Positions 8,364 to 16,774 of a stretch of DNA of 64,000 nt are shown piece after piece; the first letter of the stretch is position 1; the number at the start of each line of letters is the position of its first letter. The translations under genes were made by a program, and so were the position numbers. This DNA is from Thermoplasmata archaeon (GTDB lineage Archaea; Thermoplasmatota; Thermoplasmata; Lutacidiplasmatales; UBA184). The stretch lies in assembly GCA_022750115.1 (NCBI GenBank), contig JAKIWI010000001.1, positions 209,490 through 273,489 on the forward strand, given 5' to 3'. Below the pieces are notes generated by a model. That model made no database searches. It had not been told where the DNA came from and was given only the letters and a program-made list of their open reading frames with translations.

Positions 8364-8646
8364 TCTGTCGCCCCTGCTCGACCAGGAGGGGGTGTCCGAC
8401 GAGCGCGACACCGTCCGCGGGGCTCGGCGTCCGGCGGAGCCGGACGGCGAAGTACGGCCGAACGACGGGACCGAACACGCGCGTCACGCGTCCCCGGTGC
8501 CGTCCCGAGGCGTCGGAGACGATCGTCCCCTCGGTCGGGAACCTCTCTCCGAGCGCTCGGGCGATCAGCTGTCCCGACGGAGCGATAGCATGGACCACGC
8601 CAACACTCCGCTCGCGCGGTTCCGCGCGACCCCCCTGGCGAGCCAA
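8350..8646 (-). CDS. Gar1-like H/ACA ribonucleoprotein subunit
   Basis: A small beta-barrel protein (98 residues from TTG 8646) with the Gar1/Naf1 core: [17 protein letters not shown], then [19 protein letters not shown], where VFGPV.xPY is the family signature. Gar1 is part of the H/ACA RNP with Cbf5, Nop10 and L7Ae and helps guide rRNA pseudouridylation. Position directly before tfb, overlapping its start, is the conserved archaeal arrangement. TTG 8646 lies about 28 nt from a TATA element (8671-8677); GTG 8598 is an alternative start that would match the length of other Gar1 proteins better. Confidence 0.78.
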   Translation of the reverse strand: MARQGGRAEPRERSVGVVHAIAPSGQLIARALGERFPTEGTIVSDASGRHRGRVTRVFGPVVRPYFAVRLRRTPSPADGVALVGHPLLVEQGRQNAAG

Positions 8647-8670
8647 GTGGTATAAGGGACTTGCGATAGG

Positions 8671-8677
8671 TATTTAG
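8671..8677 (-). promoter_or_regulatory. TATA element for gar1-tfb
   Basis: Read on the minus strand the element is CTAAATA, centred 28 nt from the TTG at 8646. A second A/T-rich element, CTTATAC at 8650-8656, lies closer and would fit a downstream start at GTG 8598. Either could drive the gar1-tfb operon; I cannot choose without a mapped transcript end. Confidence 0.45.
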
Positions 8678-8807
8678 TCGTTTCGGGCGGAGTTTTCGTC
8701 GGCCGGGGCCGTCCCGCACTCCCGGTCGGTCCCACGGGAGAAATCGCTCCTCCGGAGCCGTCCGGCGGAGGGATTCGCTGGGCGCCGCATCCCAATCTCG
8801 CGATCGG

Positions 8808-10004
8808 TCAGCGACCGGTCCGGCGGTTTCGTCCTCGATTGGAGGAGGGAAGCACGTCGTCGGGTGGGACGAGGGGGGAGGGGCCGATCGCGTCGTAGTC
8901 GAGCTCCTCGCCGTCCATCCCCTCATGCGGGGGTTTCCCGTCCGGCTCGTCGTCGTCCTCCTCGGCGTCCTCGAGGTCGCCGGCCGCGCCGGGCGGGACC
9001 GTCGGCGTCGGAGGCACATCCCCGAGTGCTCCCGGGGGCGGGCGGACCTCCGGTACCGGCGGGACGGGCGGCGCGAGCGCGGGGGCCGGCGAGGTCGCCG
9101 CGGGAGAGGTGACCGGGAGCGGATGGACCGGAGATGGACCGGGCTTCGTGGGAGACTTCCGCTCTTTGGTGAGTCGGTCGACCTCGTTCCAAAGCGCTTC
9201 GATCTCTTCCTCAGGAGTGCCGTAGCGACGCTCTTCGGAGAGGGCCGCCCGGACCTGCGTCATCAACCGTGCGGCGCTGTGCGCGTCGGTCGCCTTCCCC
9301 TTGATCCGCTGGAGTCGACGGGCGAGCTTGCGCGCCTCGAGGAGGATCTCTTCCTCCTCCGCGACCCCGGACGCGGGCACGCCTCCGACCGTAGGGGCCC
9401 GCGGGAGCCGGGCCACCGCGCGGCGGACCTCGAGGAGCTGATGGGCGGTGGCGAGCAGATGTTCGTCCTGGGCGGAGCGCAGGAACTTCGAGAACGCCCG
9501 GGTCGCCTCGCTGACGTCCTCCCCGCGGTTCTTGGCGACGCGGATCTGGACTCCGAGCTTCTGGGCCTCCTGCACGCAGAACTTCGGGATCGTATCGTTG
9601 AGGACGGCGAGGGCGGCCGACGCGGAGGCCGCCGCCTTTTCGAGCGATCCCTGAGAGAGCGGGGCGCCCTTCAGCCGGTCCCGGGCGTTTCCGACTCGCG
9701 CGTCCAGGTGCTCGAGGTCGAGGCCAAGACGCAGCGCCACGTCACGGAACTCATCCGCGCGCTTCAGCAGGGCATACACCCACGACCAGTCGCGCGAGGC
9801 GGAGGCGTAGAGCGTCTCGGCCCGGAGGAGGAGCTTGAGCGCTTGCTCCCGGTCGCCCTCGGCGAGCGCGGTCTCGACGCCGGTTCGGATCTGGTCGGTC
9901 GGGAACGGGAGTCCCTCGGCCTCGAGCTTGCGTCCCTGGTCGACCAAGCGTCGGAGACGCTCGGAGGGGTCGGCCCCCTGGGTGGTCGCCACGGCCCCGC
10001 TCAC
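8808..10004 (-). CDS. Coiled-coil protein with Pro/Asp-rich tail, function unknown
   Basis: A 398-residue protein with no signal peptide or membrane segment. Residues about 10-280 are predicted helical and coiled-coil by eye (heptad-like Leu/Ala with Arg/Glu, e.g. LLRAETLYASASRDWSW and EAQKLGVQIRVAKNRGED). Residues 285-360 are Pro/Ala/Val-rich and disordered, and the end is acidic (EDAEEDDDEPDG). It overlaps the upstream gene by 4 nt (ATGA). The two proteins share repeated helical patterns such as a LL..A/P.KF/IEQE..K segment and are probably paralogues acting together. No family recognised. Confidence 0.75.
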   Translation of the reverse strand: MSGAVATTQGADPSERLRRLVDQGRKLEAEGLPFPTDQIRTGVETALAEGDREQALKLLLRAETLYASASRDWSWVYALLKRADEFRDVALRLGLDLEHLDARVGNARDRLKGAPLSQGSLEKAAASASAALAVLNDTIPKFCVQEAQKLGVQIRVAKNRGEDVSEATRAFSKFLRSAQDEHLLATAHQLLEVRRAVARLPRAPTVGGVPASGVAEEEEILLEARKLARRLQRIKGKATDAHSAARLMTQVRAALSEERRYGTPEEEIEALWNEVDRLTKERKSPTKPGPSPVHPLPVTSPAATSPAPALAPPVPPVPEVRPPPGALGDVPPTPTVPPGAAGDLEDAEEDDDEPDGKPPHEGMDGEELDYDAIGPSPLVPPDDVLPSSNRGRNRRTGR

Positions 10005-11281
10005 GGCTCCTGGGGGACCTCAGCGTCGAGGGTTCGCATCAGACGCGAGAGGGTCGCGTCGGCGTCTTCGAGCTTGCGGGCGCGCAGCAGTTCGGTCGCG
10101 CGCCGGATCTCCCCGGCGGCCTCGTAGGCGAGCTCGCTGTCGGTCGGAAGAGCCCGGACGCGCGCTGCGAGCCCGCGGGCCTTTTGGAGCAAACGGGGAA
10201 GCGCCGAAGCGACAACCTCGCCGTCGAGCGGGGGGGAATCGGAATCCGAGTCGTCGGTCCCTCGAGCGGTTTCGGGCGGGGCCGGCTCACCGAGTTCGGC
10301 GATCGCGGCCCGGAGCTCGCGCAGCCGTGCCGTCGACTCGACGATCTTGCCGCGGCGCAGATGCCGGGTCGCCTCGGCATGGGCCCCGCGGGCCGATCGC
10401 GCCGGTGCGTAGTCGGCACCGAAGGCGTCGAGGGCGACCGCGTGGCGTTCGAGCTCCTGCTCGATCGCCGGCGGCAACGCCTCGTGGAGGAGCATGAGCG
10501 CGCGAGCGGCGATCTGGGCGCCCTCATCGAGCGTGTCGGTCGACAGGTCCGGCTCCGTGAGCAGCCGCTTGATTTGGGCGACCGATTCCTCGACCTCGGC
10601 GACCGGGCGGCCGACGACGTCGGCCGAGTCGCGGAGCTCGTCGATCTGTCGCAGGAGACCTTTCAGGCCCTTCCAGTCCGTTTCGATCCGTCCAAGATGC
10701 TCGTCGGCCTGTACGACCCGGGAGATCGCTTCCTCGGCGCGGCCGGCGTCGATCTCGGCGCGGATCCGGACCGCCTCCGCCCCCACCGAGACCGCGACCC
10801 CCTCGCGGCGCAGGATGGCCTGTCGCTCCTCGAGCGACCGAAGGCGGCGCGCGAGCGCGTCGTTCGTCGCCTCGTGGAGACGGGCGAGGGCGGATCGGAG
10901 GAGGGAGAGGGCTTCGACCGCGCGGCCATCGGCTTGGGTGAGCGCGGCCTGGTAGAGTTCCGGAGTGACGTCGGACCCGGCCACCCCGAGTCGATTCACG
11001 ATGCGGAGCGTCTGGTCAAGCTCCGCGGCGGCGCGCTCGACCTGCTCGGCGGTCGGGTCTTTGGTGGGAGGTCGCGCGGTGCGGGCGCGGGGAGCCTTGG
11101 GGGTCGACGCGCCGGCGTCCACGGGCACCGCCTCGGCTCCCGACAACCCACGGAGGGCGTCGACCGCGAGTCCAGTCGGGTACCCGCACGTACGGCAGGA
11201 GATCGCCGTCGTAGGGTTCTCGGCCTCGCACACCGGGCAGTCGGAGGTCAGCGGAGCGAGCGTACCGGACACCTTGCTCAC
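10001..11281 (-). CDS. Zinc-ribbon protein with long coiled coil, function unknown
   Basis: A 426-residue cytoplasmic protein. The N-terminus carries one zinc ribbon (CPVCEAENPTTAISCRTCG, residues 15-33). The rest is almost entirely helical, with blocks such as LYQAALTQADGRAVEALSLL and AEVEESVAQIKRLL, ending in ELLRARKLEDADATLSRLMR, which may be TPR-like helical hairpins. ATG 11281 is about 27 nt from a TATA-like TTAAGGAC region at 11301-11310, so it is probably leaderless and first in a two-gene operon with the 8808-10004 gene. I do not recognise the family. Confidence 0.75.
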   Translation of the reverse strand: MSKVSGTLAPLTSDCPVCEAENPTTAISCRTCGYPTGLAVDALRGLSGAEAVPVDAGASTPKAPRARTARPPTKDPTAEQVERAAAELDQTLRIVNRLGVAGSDVTPELYQAALTQADGRAVEALSLLRSALARLHEATNDALARRLRSLEERQAILRREGVAVSVGAEAVRIRAEIDAGRAEEAISRVVQADEHLGRIETDWKGLKGLLRQIDELRDSADVVGRPVAEVEESVAQIKRLLTEPDLSTDTLDEGAQIAARALMLLHEALPPAIEQELERHAVALDAFGADYAPARSARGAHAEATRHLRRGKIVESTARLRELRAAIAELGEPAPPETARGTDDSDSDSPPLDGEVVASALPRLLQKARGLAARVRALPTDSELAYEAAGEIRRATELLRARKLEDADATLSRLMRTLDAEVPQEP

Positions 11282-11332
11282 GTGGAATGGTACGCGGCCG
11301 TCCTTAACCCCTTTGAAGAATCCGACGGCGCG

Positions 11333-11632
11333 TCAGCCGCCGGAAAACGTCGGAAGGACCGTCAATCGGAGCGGCCGGTCGACCCGCATGTCGAGTGGGA
11401 TCGGGACTCCGTCCACGAGAACGGCCGAGCCTTCTGGTGCATGGCCATGTTCGCGCAGAATCACCCGGACCTTGGTCCCCGCCTCGACCCACGCGATTCG
11501 AGGATCGGACGCACGACCCGCCCGCTCGACCTGGATCTCGACTCGAATCGAGGTGGAGGGGGAGGCGCTGAGGGGGAGACTTTCCGGGACCGGCCGGTGT
11601 CGGCGAGCCCCCTTTGAACTCCCGCGATGCAT
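11333..11632 (-). CDS. Ubiquitin-like SAMP/MoaD/ThiS-family protein, start uncertain
   Basis: The last 70 residues form a beta-grasp domain: IRVEIQVER, then VILREHGHAPEGSAVLVDGV, and a C-terminal VLPTFSGG. A terminal Gly-Gly is the reactive end of archaeal modifiers (SAMPs) and of MoaD/ThiS sulfur carriers. No ATG, GTG or TTG lies between the upstream tRNA-Ser gene and the domain. Translation would have to begin inside the tRNA gene (ATG 11632, given here, or GTG 11641), or at a non-canonical ATT at 11548, which would give a 71-residue protein of normal SAMP size starting 17 nt after the mature tRNA end. Confidence 0.65.
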   Translation of the reverse strand: MHRGSSKGARRHRPVPESLPLSASPSTSIRVEIQVERAGRASDPRIAWVEAGTKVRVILREHGHAPEGSAVLVDGVPIPLDMRVDRPLRLTVLPTFSGG

Positions 11633-11685
11633 ACGCACCACCAGATCTCGAATCTGGCGCCTTGGCCGAGCTAGGCTACCTCAGC
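11566..11685 (-). tRNA. tRNA-Ser(CGA) with a 33-nt T-loop intron
   Basis: The 5' half is canonical: acceptor GCTGAGG, D arm GCC/GGC with TGG, anticodon stem CCAGA/TCTGG with loop TTCGAGA (anticodon CGA), and a long variable arm GGTGC-GTAT-GCATC as in tRNA-Ser. T stem GGGAG is followed by TTCAAA and then unrelated sequence. The matching CTCCC and acceptor strand CCTCAGC plus discriminator G appear 33 nt later (11578-11566). Removing 11612-11580 gives an 87-nt tRNA with a 7-nt T loop TTCAAAT and all stems paired. CCA is not encoded. A TATA-like CCAAATAG sits 29 nt upstream (11718-11711). Confidence 0.85.
11580..11612 (-). other. Intron in the T loop of tRNA-Ser(CGA)
   Basis: 33 nt, beginning GGGGGCTCG and ending CCCGGAAAG on the minus strand. 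Insertion is after T-loop position 59 (59/60), although the AAAG repeat at both junctions leaves a one-nucleotide ambiguity (58/59). Intron bases 2-5 (GGGG) can pair with exon bases 2-5 (CTCC), which is what the central helix of a bulge-helix-bulge would require, but I could not draw a perfect full motif by eye. The end resembles that of the intron in tRNA-Ser(GCT). Confidence 0.75.
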
Positions 11686-11710
11686 ACCCGATTCAGTCGG
11701 AGGGTTGCCC

Positions 11711-11718
11711 CTATTTGG
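11711..11718 (-). promoter_or_regulatory. Putative TATA element for tRNA-Ser(CGA)
   Basis: CCAAATAG on the minus strand, centred 29 nt from the mature 5' end of the tRNA. The remaining stretch up to 11874 shows no gene-like coding pattern. Confidence 0.4.
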
Positions 11719-11874
11719 CAGTTCTCGGGACGATGCACCTGCCGGGCGCGGCCGGCGCCACGAGCTCCGTCCGAGGTGTTCCTCCCGGCGGGCGGCCGAT
11801 CGGTTGCGACGAGAACAACCGCGATCGCCCGGGGGGGCGGCTCCCCAAGGGGCCTCTTTGCACGGTGGAGTGTC

Positions 11875-12159
11875 CTAGAAATCCGCGGCCCGGGGGGCGG
11901 GGTCCTTCTGGCGCCGGAGATCCCAGTGGAACAGAATCGCGAGGAGGGCGAACACCGGCGCGATCGCACCCTGCGCCTCGATCAGAACTGTCGCCGCGTG
12001 CCAGATGAATATCTGGGCGAGCACGTCTCCGAACTGGAATGCGGCCGCCGTGGTGAACAAGAACGGGAGCCAGCGCGAGCTCCCGTTCCGGGTGAGACTC
12101 GGAGCCGTGCTCTCCCGAAGCCGCCGGCGCCGATGAGCACCGCCGAGGCGGGACTCCAA
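11875..12159 (-). CDS. Small two-helix membrane protein, hypothetical
   Basis: Up to 94 residues from TTG 12159. After an Arg-rich N-terminus there are two hydrophobic stretches, LPFLFTTAAAFQFGDVLAQI and ATVLIEAQGAIAPVFALLAI, and a short charged tail. The hydrophobic pattern supports a real small membrane protein, but no family is recognised, the true start may lie 20-30 codons further in, and no clear TATA element was found. It lies between PGI/PMI and the tRNA on the same strand. Confidence 0.4.
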   Translation of the reverse strand: MESRLGGAHRRRRLRESTAPSLTRNGSSRWLPFLFTTAAAFQFGDVLAQIFIWHAATVLIEAQGAIAPVFALLAILFHWDLRRQKDPAPRAADF

Positions 12160-12269
12160 CGTTCGGAGGCTCCGTTCGTTGCATCCGCTGGCCGTGATCC
12201 GCCCGCTTCCTGTCGTCCGGTCGGTCCTGCCGGAGCTGCGGCTCCGGGAGGTTGCCGGGAAGCGCGGGT

Positions 12270-13298
12270 TCAGCGACGCGCGACGGCCGCCTTGAGAGCG
12301 ACGATCGCGTCGACCTCGAGGGGGTCGACCCCGCCGAGGGCCGCGAGGTGGAGCGAGAAGTGGTCTCCGAAGCTAACGCCCTCCAGCAGAGCTTCCAGCG
12401 GATCCTCGGCCTTGAACACCAAGCGCTCCGCCAGCACGCCCTTTCGGAGAATGGTCTTTCCGAGGTGCGCCATTCCCGCTGCGGTGCTCGGGTGAAGACT
12501 ACCGCCCTCCAGCGCGACCACCCCCCATCGCCGCGCCTCGGCTTTGGACATGGCGTCCCAAGCGACGAGAGCATTGTGCAGAAGCTCGGGAAACGAGTCG
12601 AAATGCGCGATCCGCTTCGCGTTCTCCTCCACCTGGGTCTTCCACCGCCGAGCGAGCGGGACGAACATCTCGTTCCCGTAGAACAGGGGAACGCGATTGC
12701 CGAAGCGGCGGGCAAGTCGGGCGGGAGCGCCGCGGGCGCCGGCGAACTCCGACTGGCGTTCGCTCAGCCGGGCGGCGATCGCATCGATGCGTTTTTCGTT
12801 CGACTCCGGGAAATAGTGGTCGAGGAGCCCGATCAGCCCCCCCATCATGTATCCCGCCGCCGAACGAGGCGGGAGCCCCGGAGGGAGGATCACGTGCGGG
12901 ACGCTGTCGCGCTCCGCGCGCTCCGCGAGTGTTCCGCCGGACGTCATGACGACCCGCGAGGCCCCCTGGCGGCGGGCGGCGTCGTACGCGGCCAGGGTCT
13001 CCCAGGTGTTCCCCGAATAGCTCGTCAGGACGACGAGGCTCTCCTTGCCCACGCCGCGCGGGAGCGTGGGGCTGCGTCCGACGGTGAGGAGGAGTGGGGT
13101 CTCGATGTCGGTGATCCCACGGACCAGGTCTGCCGCGATCGCCGACCCGCCCATCCCGGCCACGACGGCAATCCGCGCGTTCGCCGGCAGCCGGGCATCG
13201 GCGTCGCGGCCGAGTCGGAACCCTTCGCGCAGCTGGTTCGGAAGCTCGACGGCGAGGCCGCGCATGCGGACGGCGCTCACAGACGGCTTCGTCGCCAT
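12270..13298 (-). CDS. Bifunctional phosphoglucose/phosphomannose isomerase
   Basis: A 342-residue SIS-domain isomerase that interconverts fructose 6-phosphate with glucose 6-phosphate and mannose 6-phosphate. The first SIS domain carries VVAGMGGSAIAADL (residues 45-58) and the sugar-phosphate loop LTSYSGNTWETL (about 90-101). The second has the conserved ENAKRIAHFDSFPELLHNA block with the catalytic glutamate and histidine. Size and motifs fit the archaeal PGI/PMI family rather than classical PGI. ATG 13298 is about 24 nt from an AAATAA element at 13319-13325. It supplies hexose phosphates for gluconeogenesis and glycan synthesis. Confidence 0.88.
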   Translation of the reverse strand: MATKPSVSAVRMRGLAVELPNQLREGFRLGRDADARLPANARIAVVAGMGGSAIAADLVRGITDIETPLLLTVGRSPTLPRGVGKESLVVLTSYSGNTWETLAAYDAARRQGASRVVMTSGGTLAERAERDSVPHVILPPGLPPRSAAGYMMGGLIGLLDHYFPESNEKRIDAIAARLSERQSEFAGARGAPARLARRFGNRVPLFYGNEMFVPLARRWKTQVEENAKRIAHFDSFPELLHNALVAWDAMSKAEARRWGVVALEGGSLHPSTAAGMAHLGKTILRKGVLAERLVFKAEDPLEALLEGVSFGDHFSLHLAALGGVDPLEVDAIVALKAAVARR

Positions 13299-13444
13299 GG
13301 TCCGTGCCGAGACGGCCGGTTATTTGGGCTCACGGGTCGCCCGGTCGTCGTAGCACGTCTCGCTCGCGGAAGGGATTATCTGGCAGGCCCCACCATTCGA
13401 CGAGTGCTCGTGCACCGGCCGGACCGGACCGGCGGGCGAAGGGA

Positions 13445-15874
13445 GTGCTCGGTACGCCCGGCTCGGAAACCCCGCCGGCCCCTCCCGAGCCTCGGCTGTC
13501 GACCGGGAATCCGAAGGTCGACCGCATTCTGAACGGCGGGCTGATGCCCCACCGGCCGTACCTGATCGTCGGGCCGGCGGGCACGGGAAAGACCAAGCTC
13601 GCGCTCCAGTTCCTGTGCGACGGGGCGCTCCGCGGCGAGAACTGCCTCCTCGTCACGCTCGAGGAACCGCCGAACGAGATCCGCCAGAACCACAAGGGTC
13701 TCGCCCCGGGCCTCGACAAAGTGTGGGTCTTCGACGCGATCCCCGACGTGATGCGCTACGAGCGCGCTCCGTTCAAGGACATCGCGGCGGTCCGACACTC
13801 GGTACGATTTTCCGATGTGCCGATGGAGATCCGCAAGACCCCGGAGTTGTCGAGCGTCGAGGTGACGTTCACCGCGCTCGAGCAGACGCTGAAGATGGAG
13901 GTCGCGCGGCGGTCCTACTCGCGCCTCGTGGTCGACAGCCTGACCGCGCTGCAGTACTTCTGCATGAAGGGCGTCGACGAAACGCTCGGCGCCCAGACGT
14001 TCCTCCGTTTCCTGTCCGACCTGCGGCTGACGACGCTCCTCACCGTCGAGGCGGCGGTCGAGGATGTGGAGACGCCCGAGCGGCTGCTGGCGCGCGGCGA
14101 GATCCGGCTGTTCCGCTGGGAGCTCGAAGGACTCAGCGTACGCGCGATCGGCGTCGAGAAGTACCGCGGAAGTTCGCACGACAATCGCCTCCACCCCTAC
14201 AAGATCACCTCCCAGGGACTCGAGGTCAACCTCGACGCCACGATCAACCGCGACACGCGTCGGGTCGTCGAGCCCGAGGAGATCACCGTCCGGGTTGCCG
14301 CACCGACCCCTGCGCCGCCGCCCACGGATCTCCTGGAGGGATTGGATGCCGACCTGCGCGACCTCGCCGCCGTCGGGCTGGACCCGGCACCCGCCCGAGT
14401 CGAGCTCGCGGCCGCCGGGGTGGCGAAGGCCGCGGGCGACGCGGACGAGCTCGCGCGTCGGGCCGCCGCGGCGCGGGGCATCGTCGCGCGGATCGCGCAG
14501 AATCTTCCGCCCGCCGCGCTGTTGAGCGGGGACCTCAACGTTCGACGCTCGGCGCACCATGTTCATCAGCTCGGGACGACGCCGCCCGAGCCGCCGCCTC
14601 CTCCCTCGCCCACGATGGCAACCGCCCCCTCCGCGTCGCCGGCTCCCAACGCCGCCCTCTCCGCTCCGGGGATGGAGACGCACGTTGCGACCGGGGGCGC
14701 ACCCGCCGCGATTCCCCCGAACGAACCGCCGCCCCTCGCTCCGCCGGTCATCGTGGCGCGGGACGCACCTCCCGGGAGCGGCGCGCCGCCTGTCCCGACT
14801 CCGACGCCCGCGGCATCGTCCCCCCCCGCGGCACCCCCGCCGTCCCCGAGGGTCGACGCACCGGCGCCGGAGTCGCCGGCCGGTGGGGCCGCCCGGCCAC
14901 CCATCCCCTCCTCGCCTCCGGTGCGCGGAGGTCAGTCCGGTCGCGGGGAAGGGGGCCGAAGTCAGCCCCCTCCGCCGCCTCCACCACCACCTCCTCCTCC
15001 CCCGCCCCCCGGAGCTTCGACCTCCGCCCCTCCGATGGACACAGTAACCGGGTCCGGCGGGCCGTCGACTCGTGGAGGTCGAACCCCGCCGCCGTTGCCC
15101 ACGCGTCGGATCACGCCTGAGGCACCAGCTCCGGCCCAGGCGCCGCCTCCCGCCACTCCCCTCCTCGCCCCGGAGGCCGTCGCACCCGCGCCACCGCCCC
15201 CGCCGGCGCCCCCAGTCGAACGCACGATCCAGCCCCCCGCCCCCCGCGCTCCTCCCCGCGCCTCGTCCGAGCGAACCGCCCCACCCGCGACCCCCGTCCT
15301 CCCTCCGCCCCTTTCGGCCCCGGCTCCCGCGCCGAATCCCCCGACGCCGGCCCCGAGTTTCGCATCGACCGGAGTCCCGGCGGCCGATGCCGCGTCTCCC
15401 GCGGGACCTCCGGCCGTCGAGGCCCCCCAACCCTCCGGGACGGCCGATGCGAGCGCGCCAGCGGCCAAGCCGAAACGCAAGCGCGCCCCGTCGAAGAAGC
15501 GGACCCCCAGCAGCGCGGGCCCGGAGGCGCCGGCGGCTGCCAGTGGACCCGTCGGGGCATCGGAACTACCCGTGGCAGCTGGCGGGGCCGTCGCGGGCGA
15601 GACCGCCGTCGCAACCACTCCCGCGGCCACCGTGGAGACTGTCCCGGTTCCTACGCCCGGTCCGACGGAACCGACGCCGGCTCCGGCGCCCCTGGAACCG
15701 GTCGCCGCTCCGAAACCGAAGCGCCGTGCCCCTCGCCGTCGGAAAGCGTCCCCCGTCACCTCGGCCGAGGCCGGCTCCCCTCCGGACCAACCAACCGCCG
15801 TAACCGCGTCGGCGTCGAACGCCACGCCCGAGGAACCGACCCAGGCCCCCAAGTCCGAAGCGAAGGAGGGCTAA
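13445..15874 (+). CDS. KaiC-like RecA ATPase with a 480-residue Pro/Ala-rich tail
   Basis: Residues 15-260 form a KaiC-type RecA domain: Walker A GPAGTGKT at 43-50, the catalytic glutamates in TLEEPPNEI, and Walker B SRLVVDSLTALQ near 160, followed by YRGSSHDNRLHPYKI, the family's C-terminal strand. From about 330 the protein is low complexity, rich in Pro and Ala, with an uninterrupted run of 15 prolines (14966-15010) and two basic patches near the end (PKRKRAPSKKR, PKPKRRAPRRRK). Such ATPases are signalling proteins in archaea. GTG 13445 gives 809 residues. A second KaiC-like gene follows after 6 nt. Confidence 0.85.
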   Translation: MLGTPGSETPPAPPEPRLSTGNPKVDRILNGGLMPHRPYLIVGPAGTGKTKLALQFLCDGALRGENCLLVTLEEPPNEIRQNHKGLAPGLDKVWVFDAIPDVMRYERAPFKDIAAVRHSVRFSDVPMEIRKTPELSSVEVTFTALEQTLKMEVARRSYSRLVVDSLTALQYFCMKGVDETLGAQTFLRFLSDLRLTTLLTVEAAVEDVETPERLLARGEIRLFRWELEGLSVRAIGVEKYRGSSHDNRLHPYKITSQGLEVNLDATINRDTRRVVEPEEITVRVAAPTPAPPPTDLLEGLDADLRDLAAVGLDPAPARVELAAAGVAKAAGDADELARRAAAARGIVARIAQNLPPAALLSGDLNVRRSAHHVHQLGTTPPEPPPPPSPTMATAPSASPAPNAALSAPGMETHVATGGAPAAIPPNEPPPLAPPVIVARDAPPGSGAPPVPTPTPAASSPPAAPPPSPRVDAPAPESPAGGAARPPIPSSPPVRGGQSGRGEGGRSQPPPPPPPPPPPPPPPGASTSAPPMDTVTGSGGPSTRGGRTPPPLPTRRITPEAPAPAQAPPPATPLLAPEAVAPAPPPPPAPPVERTIQPPAPRAPPRASSERTAPPATPVLPPPLSAPAPAPNPPTPAPSFASTGVPAADAASPAGPPAVEAPQPSGTADASAPAAKPKRKRAPSKKRTPSSAGPEAPAAASGPVGASELPVAAGGAVAGETAVATTPAATVETVPVPTPGPTEPTPAPAPLEPVAAPKPKRRAPRRRKASPVTSAEAGSPPDQPTAVTASASNATPEEPTQAPKSEAKEG

Positions 15875-15880
15875 GCCCGC

Positions 15881-16651
15881 ATGGTCGCCGAAGGCCGAAT
15901 TTCGACGGGAATTCCGGGACTCGACCGGATGCTCGGCGGTGGTCTCATGTCCGGCCGGCCGTACTTGGTCACCGGAGGGACGGGGAGCGGCAAGTCCCTC
16001 CTCGCGCTCTCGTTCCTTCTCGAGGGGCTCCGCGAGGGGGAAGAGGTCCTGTTGGTCGCCGTGGACGAGCCGCCCAACGAGATCCTCGAGAACGTCCGCG
16101 CCTTCGGATGGGACCTCTCCTCGATCCGGACGCTCGACGCGAACCCGGGAACCCGCGCGATCAAGCGGATGTCGGACGTCCAGGAGATCCGGGCGCTTTC
16201 GGACCTCAAGACGATGCGGGACATCTCGAGCGAAACCCGCCGGACCGGCGACTCCGACGACATCTCGATCCAGTCGATCCACCTGAAGCTGCGTCAGCAG
16301 ATGGGCGGGATTCACTTCAAGCGCGTCGTCGTCGACTCGCTCACTTCGATCCGCCGCTTCGCGATGAAGGCGTCCGAGCGAGGGGACATCCAGCCGGAGC
16401 GGACCGAGATCCAATCGCTCCTCCGCTTCCTGAGCGAATCCGAGGTGACGACCCTCATCACCGGGACCCCCGCCGACCCGATGGTGCTCTCCCCGGAGGA
16501 GATTCTGACGCGGGGGGAGATCTTGGTCACCCGCAAGTGGGTTGGGGACCGGTCCATCCGGCAGATCAAGATCGTGCGGATGCGCGGCTCGGCCCACGAC
16601 CCCGAGCGGCGACCGTTCGCGATCACCCCGCAGGGGTTCGTCGTCGGCTGA
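15881..16651 (+). CDS. KaiC-like RecA ATPase, single domain
   Basis: A 256-residue ATPase with [15 protein letters not shown] at the N-terminus, Walker A GGTGSGKS at about 32-39, catalytic [12 protein letters not shown], Walker [13 protein letters not shown], and the closing [18 protein letters not shown] segment typical of the gas-vesicle/KaiC archaeal subfamily. It is a close relative of the N-terminal domain of the preceding gene and probably arose by tandem duplication, with the longer copy gaining its tail. The 6-nt gap implies one transcript. The two may form mixed hexamers; target processes cannot be read from the sequence. Confidence 0.88.
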   Translation: MVAEGRISTGIPGLDRMLGGGLMSGRPYLVTGGTGSGKSLLALSFLLEGLREGEEVLLVAVDEPPNEILENVRAFGWDLSSIRTLDANPGTRAIKRMSDVQEIRALSDLKTMRDISSETRRTGDSDDISIQSIHLKLRQQMGGIHFKRVVVDSLTSIRRFAMKASERGDIQPERTEIQSLLRFLSESEVTTLITGTPADPMVLSPEEILTRGEILVTRKWVGDRSIRQIKIVRMRGSAHDPERRPFAITPQGFVVG

Positions 16652-16743
16652 TCCATCCCGCCGGCGCGCGAGCCGAGTTGGCATCGCGAACGACGGAATA
16701 GGTGGGCCATGGCGGAATACGGCCGCCGTGTATCGGCCCGGGG

Positions 16744-16750
16744 TTTATAA
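16744..16750 (+). promoter_or_regulatory. TATA element of the kelch surface-protein gene
   Basis: TTTATAA, centred 28 nt upstream of GTG 16775, so the transcript is probably leaderless. This supports the GTG as the true start. Confidence 0.65.
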
Positions 16751-16774
16751 CCCCCGGAATCAGAACGCCCGTTC

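Noticed and set aside
11613..11685. Truncated tRNA pseudogene
   Set aside because: The first impression of a tRNA-Ser without a 3' end was dropped once the matching T stem and acceptor strand were found 33 nt further on.
14960..15012. Tandem repeat or CRISPR-like array
   Set aside because: The C-rich run is simply 15 proline codons with mixed third positions inside the KaiC-like gene; there are no spacers.
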